From Rhizobium sp. WYJ-E13 (lineage in GTDB: Bacteria; Pseudomonadota; Alphaproteobacteria; Rhizobiales; Rhizobiaceae): DNA of 64,000 bases. The stretch covers positions 310,001 through 374,000 of the forward strand of contig NZ_CP076855.1 of assembly GCF_018987265.1 (NCBI RefSeq). The letters run 5' to 3'. The translations under genes and the position numbers were made by a program. The notes under the pieces are model-generated. The model was not told the origin of the DNA and ran no database searches. It saw nothing but the letters and a program-made list of their open reading frames with translations. This document shows positions 7,415 through 15,827 of this stretch, one piece after another; position 1 is the stretch's first letter, and each line of letters starts with the position of its first letter.

Positions 7415-8425
7415 ATGACCGTGATGACATTGAGTGGGACCGATACGAGATGGTCCTGCGCCGACGGTGACACGATCATGCGATCCGCTATTCGCGCCGG
7501 TCTCGGTTTTCCCTATGAATGCAATGTCGGCTCTTGCGGCAACTGCCGTTTCGATCTTCTCGAAGGAGAGATCGAGGAACTCAGGCCCGATGCGCCGGGT
7601 CTTAGCGATCGGGACCGCCAGCGCGGCCGCCGTCTTGGCTGCCAGGCAAAGCCGCTCACCGACTGTCTCATTAAGCTCCGGCTAATGCCGCAATATGAAA
7701 GCAGCCATTTGCCTGTGCGCCAAAAGGGCGTGCTCGTGGGAGTTACGGAAATCACCCATGACATCCGTGAATTCCGGTTTTGCCTTGATACGCCGACTCC
7801 CTTTATTTCTGGCCAGTATGCGCTGCTGACGCTCGATGGCGTTAAGGGCAGCCGGGCCTATTCGATGGCGAACCGAGGCGACCAGCCCGAGGAATGGCAT
7901 TTCCAGGTCCGGCGCGTTCCCAATGGTGTAGCCACTTCAATGCTTTTCGACAGATTGAAGGCGGGCGACCCGATCGGTATCGACGGCCCCTATGGCATGG
8001 CCTATTTGCGCGAGGATTCGCCGCGCGATATCATCTGTCTTGCTGGCGGTTCCGGCCTGTCGCCGATGATCTCGGTGACGCGAGCGGCGGCGGTATCGCC
8101 TCTACTCGACGGGCGGAGGATCGATTTCATCTATGGCGGCCGCGAGGCGCGCGACATCTGCGGCCGGGAGATGCTGGAAGAGCTTCCGGGCTTCGGCAGC
8201 AGGCTGCATTATCATCCCGTCGTGTCGGGCATGCCCGCGGAGGGTGATGGCTGGGACGGTTATCGCGGTTTCGTTCACGAGGTCGCGGCCAAGCTCTTTG
8301 CCGAGCGCCTGCCGGAATGTGAAATCTATTTCGCCGGTCCGCCGTTGATGGGGCAGGCCATCCAGAAAATGCTGATCGACCTTGGCGTCCCGCAGCGCCA
8401 GGTTCATTTCGACCAGTTTTACTAG
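7415..8425 (+). CDS. Oxygenase reductase with N-terminal plant-type [2Fe-2S] domain
   Basis: 336 residues. The N-terminal ferredoxin domain has C36, C41, C44 and C76. The FAD-binding domain has R-A-Y-S-M-A-N at about residues 151-157, and the NAD(P)-binding domain has A-G-G-S-G-L-S-P. This is the BenC/XylA/TmoF arrangement, which moves electrons from NADH through FAD to a 2Fe-2S cluster and then to an oxygenase or ferredoxin. A GAGGAG precedes the ATG. It closes the operon started by the oxygenase at 4670. It is a different reductase class from the phthalate-type enzyme at 33101, so the two oxygenase systems of the window use different electron chains. Confidence 0.9.
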   Translation: MTVMTLSGTDTRWSCADGDTIMRSAIRAGLGFPYECNVGSCGNCRFDLLEGEIEELRPDAPGLSDRDRQRGRRLGCQAKPLTDCLIKLRLMPQYESSHLPVRQKGVLVGVTEITHDIREFRFCLDTPTPFISGQYALLTLDGVKGSRAYSMANRGDQPEEWHFQVRRVPNGVATSMLFDRLKAGDPIGIDGPYGMAYLREDSPRDIICLAGGSGLSPMISVTRAAAVSPLLDGRRIDFIYGGREARDICGREMLEELPGFGSRLHYHPVVSGMPAEGDGWDGYRGFVHEVAAKLFAERLPECEIYFAGPPLMGQAIQKMLIDLGVPQRQVHFDQFY

Positions 8426-8572
8426 AATTCGGTTGTTTAGGCGGAACCGGGTTGGGCATTATCTTCGGGGTTCAAAGCAGGTTCAACATTCTGGCCGGCG
8501 AAGGATGCCGCCTGAATAGCGCGGCCGGTCCCGGTTGCATGGATGGACACAAGCGATGGGCGATCTCGGGCA

Positions 8573-8820
8573 ACCTCACTCAATCCCGACGAGATGCCAG
8601 TCATGGATCATGTCGGCTGCCACAAGGCTGGCACGATCCGAGCAGCCACCCGCAAAGCCGTTGCTGCACCGTTCCTACCGCAACATTCACCGGATCTTGA
8701 TCACATGGAAAAGGTATTCACCACGATCAAGCCGTCGCTGACGCACTTCCTGTCATCCTTCAATCCGTCACGGCGAAAGTGCGTGAGAGTTACTTCGGCG
8801 AAGCCGGACAGGAACAGGCC
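8573..8820 (+). pseudogene. IS630-type transposase remnant
   Basis: The plus strand encodes V-M-D-H-V-G-C-H-K-A-G-T-I-R-A-A, then F-L-P-Q-H-S-P-D-L-D-H-M-E-K-V-F. These match the last part of IS630 transposases (V-M-D-N-L-x-S-H-K and P-x-Y-S-P-D-L-N-P-I-E). Near 8780 the similarity moves to another frame, where E-S-Y-F-G-E-A-G resembles the normal C-terminus, so there is at least one frameshift. Only the final third remains and no inverted repeats are seen. The rest of the 8426-8896 gap holds nothing I recognise. Confidence 0.7.
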
Positions 8821-8896
8821 CAAAAACAATTCCGCTCCATTGAGCTTCATTGGGGCGTTGGCGTCGGAAAAACGGGGGCCCCAGGTCACTCCGGTG

Positions 8897-9745
8897 TCAA
8901 CTGCCTGAGAGGAAGTTGATTACTCGCGCATTGGTGTTTTCGGCCTCGAGCTGCGGGACCGGGATATCCCAATAGTCCGAGCCCGGAATGCACTCCTGCA
9001 GGTAGCGTGCGGCCGACGTCGCATGCGAGAAATCGGCGCCAGGGACGATCAGGGTCCGAATGTCGAGCCTGATAAGATCCTCGGGCTCGGCGCCCGGCGA
9101 CGTGTCACGATCGATAAGGCCACGCGGCATGCCGGCGATGATTGCCTTGTAATGATCGACATTCATCGAAAGGTAGCGTTCGGCGAATTCCTTGTCGTGG
9201 CGAAGAACCGAGACCCAGGGACCGCCGCGTGGATCTGTGCCGAAGGCCTTGTTGCCTTCCCCGGCGAGTGCGACGACGGCTTGCAGTCCGTTCTGCTGAA
9301 CGAAGGCAAGATGTTCGGCGAAGCGCTGATGACCCGTCATGCGGTAGCGCGCGCCGCCAACTGGCCAGAAAAGCACCATCTTGTCGACCCGCTCTGGGAA
9401 ATCCGTGGCGAAGGCCATCGCCACGCTGCAGCCCATGCAGCCACCCATGATATGGGCCTTGTCGATGCCGAGATGATCGAGCAGGCCAGTCGCCTGCGCG
9501 ACATAGTCCTGCCAGGTGACGCGCTCGACCCGCCCGCCCGACTGGCCGGTTTCACGGCGGTCGAAAAGGATGCAGGTGAAGTGCGAGGGCAGCTGCTCCA
9601 GAAACTGGATCTGCACATAAATACCCTGTGTGCGCCATTTCTCGATCGTGGCGTCGAAACCACCGGGCGAGAACATCAGCAGAGGCGGACCATTGCCGAT
9701 CACCTCATAGCGGGTGCTGATACCATCGATTACTGCCGTTGCCAT
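8897..9745 (-). CDS. Alpha/beta hydrolase with cysteine in the nucleophile elbow
   Basis: 282 residues from the ATG at 9745, which has AGGAGG upstream. The alpha/beta-hydrolase fold is clear: an oxyanion region near P-G-G-F, F-D-R-R-E-T-G-Q-S after strand 4, and a nucleophile elbow reading M-G-G-C-M-G-C. Here C103 sits where most relatives have Ser in G-x-S-x-G. Cysteine nucleophiles are known in dienelactone hydrolase and a few others. Candidate acid and base residues lie in the C-terminal half. It is the last gene of the leftward run after the RraA-type aldolase, so it probably acts on a lactone, ester or ring-cleavage product. The substrate is unknown. Confidence 0.82.
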   Translation of the reverse strand: MATAVIDGISTRYEVIGNGPPLLMFSPGGFDATIEKWRTQGIYVQIQFLEQLPSHFTCILFDRRETGQSGGRVERVTWQDYVAQATGLLDHLGIDKAHIMGGCMGCSVAMAFATDFPERVDKMVLFWPVGGARYRMTGHQRFAEHLAFVQQNGLQAVVALAGEGNKAFGTDPRGGPWVSVLRHDKEFAERYLSMNVDHYKAIIAGMPRGLIDRDTSPGAEPEDLIRLDIRTLIVPGADFSHATSAARYLQECIPGSDYWDIPVPQLEAENTNARVINFLSGS

Positions 9746-9759
9746 CAATTCCTCCTGCC

Positions 9760-10437
9760 CTACAGGCCTTCACAGCCGAGCTTGCTCAGGCTTTCGTCGA
9801 CCCAGAGCTTCGGATCGAGCTTGCCGGCAAGCGTATTGGCCACGGTCCTGGCTTCCGCTTCGTTCTTGGCCTTGGCCTGTGTGTAGATCTCCTCCGTCAT
9901 GCCGTAGGGCACGCAGAGCAGGCCATCATCGTCGCCGATAACGAGGTCGCCGGGATTGATGACCATACCGCCAAAGGCGATCGGCACGTTGATTTCGCCG
10001 GGGCCGTCCTTATAGGGGCCGCGATGCGTCACACCGGCGGCAAAGACCGGGAAGGTGCCCGCCTTGATCCAGCCATAGTCACGCACTGCGCCGTTGATGA
10101 CGACGCCGGTCACACCGATCTTCATGGCGTGGGAAAGCATCATCTCTCCGACGAGCGCATTGGTGAGATCAGCGCCGGCGTCGACGACGATGACATCGCC
10201 TGGTTCGGCCATCAACAGGGCCTTGTGGATCATGAGATTGTCACCGGGCCGCGTTTTCACGGTGAAGGCAGCCCCCGACATCTGGCCAGAGGCATGCATC
10301 GGGCGAAGTGCGGGGCCGCCAGCCGTCATGCGCGACATCACATCGCTGACATTGGCGACGGGCAGGGTGCGGAACTTCTCGATGGTCGCCGCATCGACCT
10401 TCTGGATACGCGGCACAATTCGAAAACCGAGGGTCAT
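9760..10437 (-). CDS. RraA-family 4-hydroxy-4-methyl-2-oxoglutarate / CHA aldolase
   Basis: 225 residues of the RraA-like class II pyruvate aldolase family. The metal and substrate motif appears as G-A-V-R-D-Y-G-W near residue 115, and the late block V-I-N-P-G-D-L-V-I-G-D-D-D-G is typical. LigK/GalC-type members split 4-carboxy-4-hydroxy-2-oxoadipate into pyruvate and oxaloacetate, the last step of protocatechuate 4,5-cleavage and gallate degradation. A LigJ-type hydratase, which makes that substrate, is encoded at 12020, supporting the assignment. It follows the dehydrogenase gene by nine bases. Other RraA homologues are RNase E inhibitors; the setting argues against that here. Confidence 0.85.
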   Translation of the reverse strand: MTLGFRIVPRIQKVDAATIEKFRTLPVANVSDVMSRMTAGGPALRPMHASGQMSGAAFTVKTRPGDNLMIHKALLMAEPGDVIVVDAGADLTNALVGEMMLSHAMKIGVTGVVINGAVRDYGWIKAGTFPVFAAGVTHRGPYKDGPGEINVPIAFGGMVINPGDLVIGDDDGLLCVPYGMTEEIYTQAKAKNEAEARTVANTLAGKLDPKLWVDESLSKLGCEGL

Positions 10438-10446
10438 GATGCGCTC

Positions 10447-11556
10447 CTATTCCCAGGGCAACAGCGATGCGTGGATCACATCGGGCACGCCCTGGCCGCC
10501 GACCGACTGGATGGCAAGGGCTGCATCCTTGAGACCGAAGCGGTGGGTGGTGATCTTCTCGAGCGCAAAGCGATTGGAGGCGATCTGCTCGAGCGCCAGC
10601 TCGCAGGCCCGGTAGCTGTGGCCACGGGCGCTCTTGATGGTGATTGCCTTGGTCGTGACCCTCTCAAGCGGGAAGTTGGGGAACTCCTTCATCTCGCCCT
10701 GCACCAGGATCGTGCCCGCCTTACGAACGAGTGCCTCGACACCGAGCACGATCGGGATCGTGCCGGCACCTGCGGTACAGTCGAGCGAAATATCGACGCC
10801 CTTGCCGCCTGTGATCTCCATGATGCGAGCGAGCGGATCTTCTTTCTGGACGTCGATGACATAATCGGCGCCGAGCTGCTTGGCGACTTCCAGGCGCGCC
10901 GTATCCTTGGTCGTGCCGGTCACGATGATGAGAGAGGCGCCGGCCTGCTTGCAGATCACGGTCTGCGACAGGCCCTGCTGACCCGGCCCCTGGATGAGTA
11001 CCGTCGAATTATAGCCGACGCCGGCATCGAAGAGCGACCATTCCACACCGTTTGCCATCGGGGTGACGAGACCGGCAAGCTCCGGCGTAACACCCTTCGG
11101 CACGCGATGGACGACGGCGTTCCACGGCAGGTAGACATATTGCGCAAAACCGCCCCATAGATGCGGGGCGCGCTCGGCCGAGGTGTAGCCGTAACGGATG
11201 CTTTCGGGGTTGTTACGCCAGTCGGTATTCTCGCAATGGCGATACTGGCCCTGATGGCACCATTGGCATTTGCCGCACATGACGTAATGTTCGACGAAGA
11301 CGAGATCGCCTTCCTTGAACCCCTTACGGCGGGTGAACTCGCGGCCGGCCTTGGCGATGTAGCCGATATTCTCGTGGCCCATGATTGTCGGCGCATTGTT
11401 CGGCGGCGTCTTGAAGAGCTTGACGTCGGTACCACAGATGCCGGCCACTTCCATCTTCAAAAGGGCGGCATCTTCCGGCACATCCGGCATCGGATACTCA
11501 CGGAAATCCATGATGCTCGGGCCGGTACGGACGGCGGCTAGAACCTTCTCTGTCAT
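10447..11556 (-). CDS. Zinc-dependent medium-chain alcohol dehydrogenase
   Basis: 369 residues of the MDR family. Catalytic zinc ligands are C41 and H61-E62 (V-A-G-I-C-G-T-D and M-G-H-E-N). The structural zinc is held by C94, C97, C100 and C108. The nucleotide-binding turn is G-P-G-Q-Q-G instead of the usual G-x-G-x-x-G with valine. It should oxidise an alcohol or hydroxy acid with NAD(P). It lies directly upstream of the RraA-type aldolase in one transcription unit, so it probably belongs to the same degradative route. The substrate is not evident. Confidence 0.87.
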   Translation of the reverse strand: MTEKVLAAVRTGPSIMDFREYPMPDVPEDAALLKMEVAGICGTDVKLFKTPPNNAPTIMGHENIGYIAKAGREFTRRKGFKEGDLVFVEHYVMCGKCQWCHQGQYRHCENTDWRNNPESIRYGYTSAERAPHLWGGFAQYVYLPWNAVVHRVPKGVTPELAGLVTPMANGVEWSLFDAGVGYNSTVLIQGPGQQGLSQTVICKQAGASLIIVTGTTKDTARLEVAKQLGADYVIDVQKEDPLARIMEITGGKGVDISLDCTAGAGTIPIVLGVEALVRKAGTILVQGEMKEFPNFPLERVTTKAITIKSARGHSYRACELALEQIASNRFALEKITTHRFGLKDAALAIQSVGGQGVPDVIHASLLPWE

Positions 11557-11711
11557 GCTTCACTCCCTTGGTACGGGCTGCGAGCCGGCGGCAGAAGTGC
11601 TGCAGGGCAAGCCCTCAGTTTCGACAAACCTTTTTGACAAGCGGCGCGGCCGCGCCCTATGGTGACGATCGAGAGCGGGCGATCGAGCGCCGCCAAACCC
11701 AGCCGGAAACC

Positions 11712-12008
11712 ATGCTGAAGACCGCAAGCCGCAACGCCGGAAAGATTGACGCCGTCCGCCAAATCAAGGACTGGACGCGCGAGCGTTTCAGCCTGAACGA
11801 GGACATTCCGGTCATGGTTGCGGAAGTTACCTGCGGCCTTCCGGGCTGCCCGCCGATCGAGACGATCGTGACCTTCTGGACGGCGCCGGAGACCCGGCAC
11901 GCCTTCAAGGCGTTCAAACCTGCCATCGAGGTTACGGCAGACGACCTGCCGCCCCCCTGGATGAAGAACGCCATTATTTCCGACAGCAGTGATCTTTCCT
12001 GCTGCTGA
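11712..12008 (+). CDS. Small conserved-looking protein with a C-G-x-P-G-C-P-P motif
   Basis: 98 residues from the ATG at 11712, running against its neighbours. The clearest block is V-A-E-V-T-C-G-L-P-G-C-P-P-I-E-T followed by F-K-A-F-K-P and a final E-V-T-A-D-D-L-P-P. The two cysteines and the proline-rich turn suggest a small metal- or cofactor-linked fold, and it ends in a Cys-Cys pair. In-frame sequence upstream (D-R-E-R-A-I-E-R-R) looks protein-like, so an earlier non-ATG start such as the TTG near 11634 is possible. I do not recognise the function. It may be an old resident gene around which the catabolic genes were assembled. Confidence 0.55.
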   Translation: MLKTASRNAGKIDAVRQIKDWTRERFSLNEDIPVMVAEVTCGLPGCPPIETIVTFWTAPETRHAFKAFKPAIEVTADDLPPPWMKNAIISDSSDLSCC

Positions 12009-12019
12009 TGGTGCGGCGA

Positions 12020-13060
12020 TCATTGCGGCATGCCTGGACGGCCGCGGCGTGACAGCTGCGCATCGAGGCGCGGATAGACGCGGCGCGCATTGCCCTCGAA
12101 AATCTTGTAGCGGCTGATCTCGTCGAGCGTTTCGAGCTTGTCGATATAGCGCTTCGTATCGTCGTAATGATGCCCCGTCTCCGGGTCGATGCCCTTGACG
12201 GCGCCGAGCATTTCCGAGGCGAAAAGGATGTTTTCGACCGGGATCACCTTCGACATCAGTTCAATGCCCGGATAGTGATAGACGCAGGTGTCGAAGAAGA
12301 CGTTCTTCAGCAGGTGCTCGGTCAGCAGCGGCTTTTTCATCTCCTGCGCCAGGCCGCGATAGCGGCCCCAATGGAAGGGTACTGCGCCGCCGCCATGTGG
12401 AATGACGAATTTCAGGGTCGGGAAATCCGTAAACAGATCCCCCTGCAGCAGCTGCATGAAGGCCGTCGTATCGCCATTGATGTAATGGGCGCCGGTGTGA
12501 TGGAAGCATGCGTTGCAAGATGATGAGACATGGATCATCGCCGGCACGTCCAACTCACAGAGCGTTTCGTAAAGCGGATACCACTGGCGATCCGTCAACG
12601 GCCGATCGGTCCAGTAGCCGCCGGAGGGATCCGGGTTGAGATTGACGCCGACGAAATCGAGCTCTTCGACGATGCGCCTGAGTTCGGGAATACAGTTCTT
12701 CGGCGCCGCACCCGGATGTTGCGGCAACTGGCCGACGGCTGCAAAATTGTCCGGCAAGAGCTTGCAGATACGATGGATCAGGTCGTTGGACATCGATGTC
12801 CACTGCTGGCTCACCGCTTCGGTGCCGACATGGTGGGCCATGCCGGCGGCGCGCGGCGAAAAGATCGTCAGATCGCTGCCACGGTCCTTCTGGAGCTTCA
12901 GCTGCGGCGCCACCGATTGGCGCAGCATGTCGTCGGAAATGCCGAGATCGGTGCTCGTCGGCCGGCGCATGGCGTCCGCAAGCCCGGCGAGCTGCTTGTC
13001 GCGGAACTGGTGGAGCGCCTGGGGCTCGGTGGTGTAATGTCCGTGAATGTCGATGATCAT
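12020..13060 (-). CDS. ligJ: 4-oxalomesaconate hydratase-like amidohydrolase
   Basis: 346 residues from the ATG at 13060, which has a strong AAGGAGG. It is close to LigJ of Sphingobium: M-I-I-D-I-H-G-H-Y-T-T at the start (metal ligands H6 and H8), G-S-D-L-T-I-F-S-P-R-A, N-L-N-P-D-P-S-G-G, I-H-V-S-S-S-C-N, I-P-H-G-G-G-A-V-P and L-F-A-S-E-M. LigJ adds water to 4-oxalomesaconate to give 4-carboxy-4-hydroxy-2-oxoadipate, which the RraA-type aldolase at 9760 would split. No ring-cleavage dioxygenase (LigAB, GalA) or LigC/LigI is present, so the upper half must be elsewhere or replaced. It lies 47 bases downstream of the decarboxylase-like gene, in the same direction. Confidence 0.88.
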   Translation of the reverse strand: MIIDIHGHYTTEPQALHQFRDKQLAGLADAMRRPTSTDLGISDDMLRQSVAPQLKLQKDRGSDLTIFSPRAAGMAHHVGTEAVSQQWTSMSNDLIHRICKLLPDNFAAVGQLPQHPGAAPKNCIPELRRIVEELDFVGVNLNPDPSGGYWTDRPLTDRQWYPLYETLCELDVPAMIHVSSSCNACFHHTGAHYINGDTTAFMQLLQGDLFTDFPTLKFVIPHGGGAVPFHWGRYRGLAQEMKKPLLTEHLLKNVFFDTCVYHYPGIELMSKVIPVENILFASEMLGAVKGIDPETGHHYDDTKRYIDKLETLDEISRYKIFEGNARRVYPRLDAQLSRRGRPGMPQ

Positions 13061-13107
13061 GCGCAATCCTCCTTGCGTCATCGAAGAAAACTGGTGTCCG
13101 GCATCAA

Positions 13108-13977
13108 TCAGATGCGGACGAACAGTTCGTCGACCTCGTAGCGACGCGGCGTAACCTGCTGGTCGGCGGAATAATCGAAAGCAAGCTGCAGCGAGCGGCG
13201 GTTCGCCTCCAGACCGTAAGCCGGGGGCGGCGTTGCGCCATCCTCCTCGATAGCGATGCGGCGCGCTTCTTCGAACAGTTCCATCAGCTCTCCGGCGAGC
13301 CAGGAATACTCGGCGAGCAGCGCATTGCGCACCGTCAGCACATGGTTGATCGGCACGATCCCCGTCCGCTCGATCCAGGATTCGGCTGCCTTGTCGCCAT
13401 CAGGAACGACGGTGCGGATATCAGAGGGATCGACGACGCGCTCGCCCATGATCGCCGAGAGCTCGCCCGATAGCATCAGCTCGCGAAGCCCCACGGACCT
13501 TTCGTTGCGCACGGCATTTGCGGGATCGGTATATTCGCTGAGATGGGCGTCCTCCATCGTCAGCCAGGTGATACTACCAAGATCGACGCCGTAATCTTCC
13601 TTGATGATGCCGCGCACCCACACACCCGATGTCTGCGCATAGGCACGTACGCCGACTTTCGTCTTGTTGAGGTCCTTCGGCTCGCGAATGGCCGAATCGA
13701 CCGGACAAACGAGATTGGCGTGCGGCAGACGGCTCCAGAGCGGGATGGCGATGCCGGTGAGCGGCTTGGCGTAGTGATGTGCAAGAAGATGGGTGACGAC
13801 GGCAAGCTCTGACACATCGAGCTCGTCGCCGCGAACCATGGTGCGGAAGGCCTTCGGCAGTGGTTCGTAATCGCGGAACTCGAAGGTCACGCGGCTTGAC
13901 GAGACACGACCATCCGTCAGCGGCTTGACGTGGGCGTGTTTTCCCAGCGCCGTGCGCAGCAGCAATTTATCTGGCAT
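13108..13977 (-). CDS. 4,5-dihydroxyphthalate decarboxylase-like protein (divergent)
   Basis: 289 residues from the ATG at 13977 (GGAGGG six bases upstream). The fold and several blocks match the 4,5-dihydroxyphthalate decarboxylase (Pht5/OphC) family, itself related to periplasmic binding proteins: D-G-R-V near the N-terminus, F-R-T-M-V-R-G-D-E-L-D-V-S-E-L-A, a W-V-R-G-I-I-x-x-D-Y-G-V block and the C-terminal Y-E-V-D-E-L-F-V. It is shorter and more divergent than its paralogue at 27574. There is no signal peptide, so a cytoplasmic enzyme is likelier than a binding protein. A tripartite operator lies just upstream. It probably removes a carboxyl group from the oxygenase product, but a ligand-binding role cannot be excluded. 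Confidence 0.75.
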   Translation of the reverse strand: MPDKLLLRTALGKHAHVKPLTDGRVSSSRVTFEFRDYEPLPKAFRTMVRGDELDVSELAVVTHLLAHHYAKPLTGIAIPLWSRLPHANLVCPVDSAIREPKDLNKTKVGVRAYAQTSGVWVRGIIKEDYGVDLGSITWLTMEDAHLSEYTDPANAVRNERSVGLRELMLSGELSAIMGERVVDPSDIRTVVPDGDKAAESWIERTGIVPINHVLTVRNALLAEYSWLAGELMELFEEARRIAIEEDGATPPPAYGLEANRRSLQLAFDYSADQQVTPRRYEVDELFVRI

Positions 13978-13996
13978 CGAGCCCTCCAAGCAGGAT

Positions 13997-14021
13997 GTTC
14001 CTTTATAAGGAACATCGTTCC
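13997..14021. promoter_or_regulatory. Tripartite operator 2 (probable IclR site)
   Basis: GTTCC (13997-14001), seven bases, GGAAC (14009-14013), three bases, GTTCC (14017-14021). The first two halves are part of a longer palindrome, ATGTTCC facing GGAACAT. It starts 20 bases upstream of the decarboxylase-like gene, where bound regulator would affect its promoter. Confidence 0.8.
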
Positions 14022-14155
14022 AGTTTAACATGATAGTGATTTACCGATCTCCGTCAATCTCGGGAGCGGCCTCCTGGCCATTGTCGATCTTGGAGAATGG
14101 AAAGGCGCTGGTGCGACCCTACAAAGGCCTTCGCCTATGGTTCTGGTCGTTGCGC

Positions 14156-14977
14156 CTAGCGTGCGGTTTTTTTCCACGGAACCAGTTTGCGTTCCAATTC
14201 ATTGAGCGTAACCGAACTCAAAAAGCCGAGAAACGCGATCACGAGTAAGCCGACGTACATCTGCTCAACTGAAAGCAGTTCCCAAGCGTTCCAGATCATG
14301 TAGCCGAGTCCGCTTTTTGATCCGATCATCTCTGCGATCGCTATGAGCATCAGACCGAGACCGAGACCGAGCTTTATGCCGCTCATGATGTGTGGAACCG
14401 CGCCGGGAAGCGCGATCGTTGAAAACACATGCCAGCGATTTGCACCATAGTTACGCCCGACGTCCAAGAAGATCTTGTTGATCTCAAGCACGCCAGTCGC
14501 GGTATTTATGAGGACTGGATAAAACACCCCAATCGCAACCATCGCGATCTTGGAGGCTTCACCGAGGCCGCAAATCAGCAGCAGCAGCGGGAAGATTGCG
14601 CTTTTGGGTACGGGATAGGTTGCCGAGATCAGTGGGTCAACGATCGCCTTGAGCGGACGTGACAGACCGATCGCGACCCCCAGAAGGAGCCCTGGGATGC
14701 CTCCCACGAGCGTACCCCAGAAAAGGCGCTGCATCGTGGCCCAGGTGTTAATCCACAGCGAACCGTCCGAAACCAGGGAAAGAAAAGTCGCGAAGATCTT
14801 AGTCGGCGCGGGGAAAAAGCGCTGGTCAATTAGCCCCGCCCTTGCGGCCATTTCCCAAATAGTCAGCAGCACCAGCGGCGATGCCACGCTGATGATCCGG
14901 TCGCGAGTGTCGCTGTCCAGGCGTTTCCTCGGTGCCCGCACATCGCTCCTCACGATTGCCTTTGACTTCACTGTCAT
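14156..14977 (-). CDS. ABC importer permease, SsuC/TauC/NrtB type
   Basis: 273 residues with about six membrane segments and the typical inner-membrane permease loop (G-A-N-R-W-H-V-F-S-T-I-A-L-P-G-A-V-P) that contacts the ATPase. It belongs to the nitrate/sulfonate/taurine-type importer family, which in catabolic islands often carries aromatic acids such as phthalate. The ATG at 14977 overlaps the ATPase stop by four bases (ATGA) and has GGGGAGG upstream. It forms one operon with the ATPase and binding protein. A single permease gene implies a homodimer. Confidence 0.88.
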   Translation of the reverse strand: MTVKSKAIVRSDVRAPRKRLDSDTRDRIISVASPLVLLTIWEMAARAGLIDQRFFPAPTKIFATFLSLVSDGSLWINTWATMQRLFWGTLVGGIPGLLLGVAIGLSRPLKAIVDPLISATYPVPKSAIFPLLLLICGLGEASKIAMVAIGVFYPVLINTATGVLEINKIFLDVGRNYGANRWHVFSTIALPGAVPHIMSGIKLGLGLGLMLIAIAEMIGSKSGLGYMIWNAWELLSVEQMYVGLLVIAFLGFLSSVTLNELERKLVPWKKTAR

Positions 14978-15819
14978 GCCTTTACCTCCCCGAGATCCCT
15001 TGATCTTGCTCTTTGCACCTCGTCGCGCAGTTGACCCCATATCGAGTAGACGAATTCGCCATATGCCGGACGGGAGCGCAGTTCGAGGACGGATCTCGGG
15101 CGCTCGAACGGGACATTTATTATTTCCTTGATGCGGCCCGGTTGCGCCGACATCACCATTACGCGGTCTCCCAGAGTGACTGCTTCGTCAACACTGTGCG
15201 TAATGAAGAGCACCGTCTTTCGCGTCTCCTCCCATATCTTGAGCAACTCCTCTTGCAACAACAGTTTGTTTTGCTCATCCAGCGCGGAAAACGGCTCGTC
15301 CATGAGCAAGATGTCCGGGTCGTTTGCAAAGGCCCTTGCAATGGAGACACGTTGGCGCATACCCCCAGACAGTTGATGCGGATAGGCTTGAGCGAACCGC
15401 GTCAGGCCCGTCCGATCCAGGTAGTGCCCAACTACGTCCTTGATTTTCGACTTTGGGACGTGACGCAGGCGCAGCCCGTAGGAAGCGTTCTCCCATACGG
15501 TCATCCAAGGGAATAGGGAGTCGCCTTGAAACACCATCGAGTTGCCCGGCCGGTTCTGAGAGGGCGCGCTGACCTCAACGGTGCCGGAGGTCTGCGTTTC
15601 GAGATTTGCCAGTATACGAAGGAGGGTGGTCTTGCCGCATCCGCTCGGACCGACGATCATAAAAAAGCAACCTTCGGAGATATCAAGCGATACGTTGTCG
15701 AGTGCCGTCATGGTGCCCGATGGGGTTTCGAACGACTTCGTCAGGTCGGTCAACCGGATTTTGGTCGTGTCGCAGATGGCGTCTGTAACACTTCGCAGAT
15801 AAGACGACGTTTGTGCCAT
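14974..15819 (-). CDS. ABC importer ATPase, SsuB/TauB/NrtD type
   Basis: 281 residues. Walker A is G-P-S-G-C-G-K-T-T, the signature L-S-G-G-M-R-Q-R-V-S, and Walker B L-L-M-D-E-P-F-S-A-L-D, with the switch His in F-I-T-H-S-V. It powers the importer encoded with the neighbouring permease and binding protein. The ATG at 15819 has GAGG upstream; an alternative GTG at 15831 would overlap the binding-protein stop by four bases. Confidence 0.88.
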   Translation of the reverse strand: MAQTSSYLRSVTDAICDTTKIRLTDLTKSFETPSGTMTALDNVSLDISEGCFFMIVGPSGCGKTTLLRILANLETQTSGTVEVSAPSQNRPGNSMVFQGDSLFPWMTVWENASYGLRLRHVPKSKIKDVVGHYLDRTGLTRFAQAYPHQLSGGMRQRVSIARAFANDPDILLMDEPFSALDEQNKLLLQEELLKIWEETRKTVLFITHSVDEAVTLGDRVMVMSAQPGRIKEIINVPFERPRSVLELRSRPAYGEFVYSIWGQLRDEVQRARSRDLGEVKA

Positions 15820-15827
15820 GGCGAGCC

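Noticed and set aside
9739..11160. 473-codon plus-strand frame over the aldolase and dehydrogenase genes
   Set aside because: The translation has no family features, whereas the opposite strand encodes clear RraA and alcohol dehydrogenase proteins.
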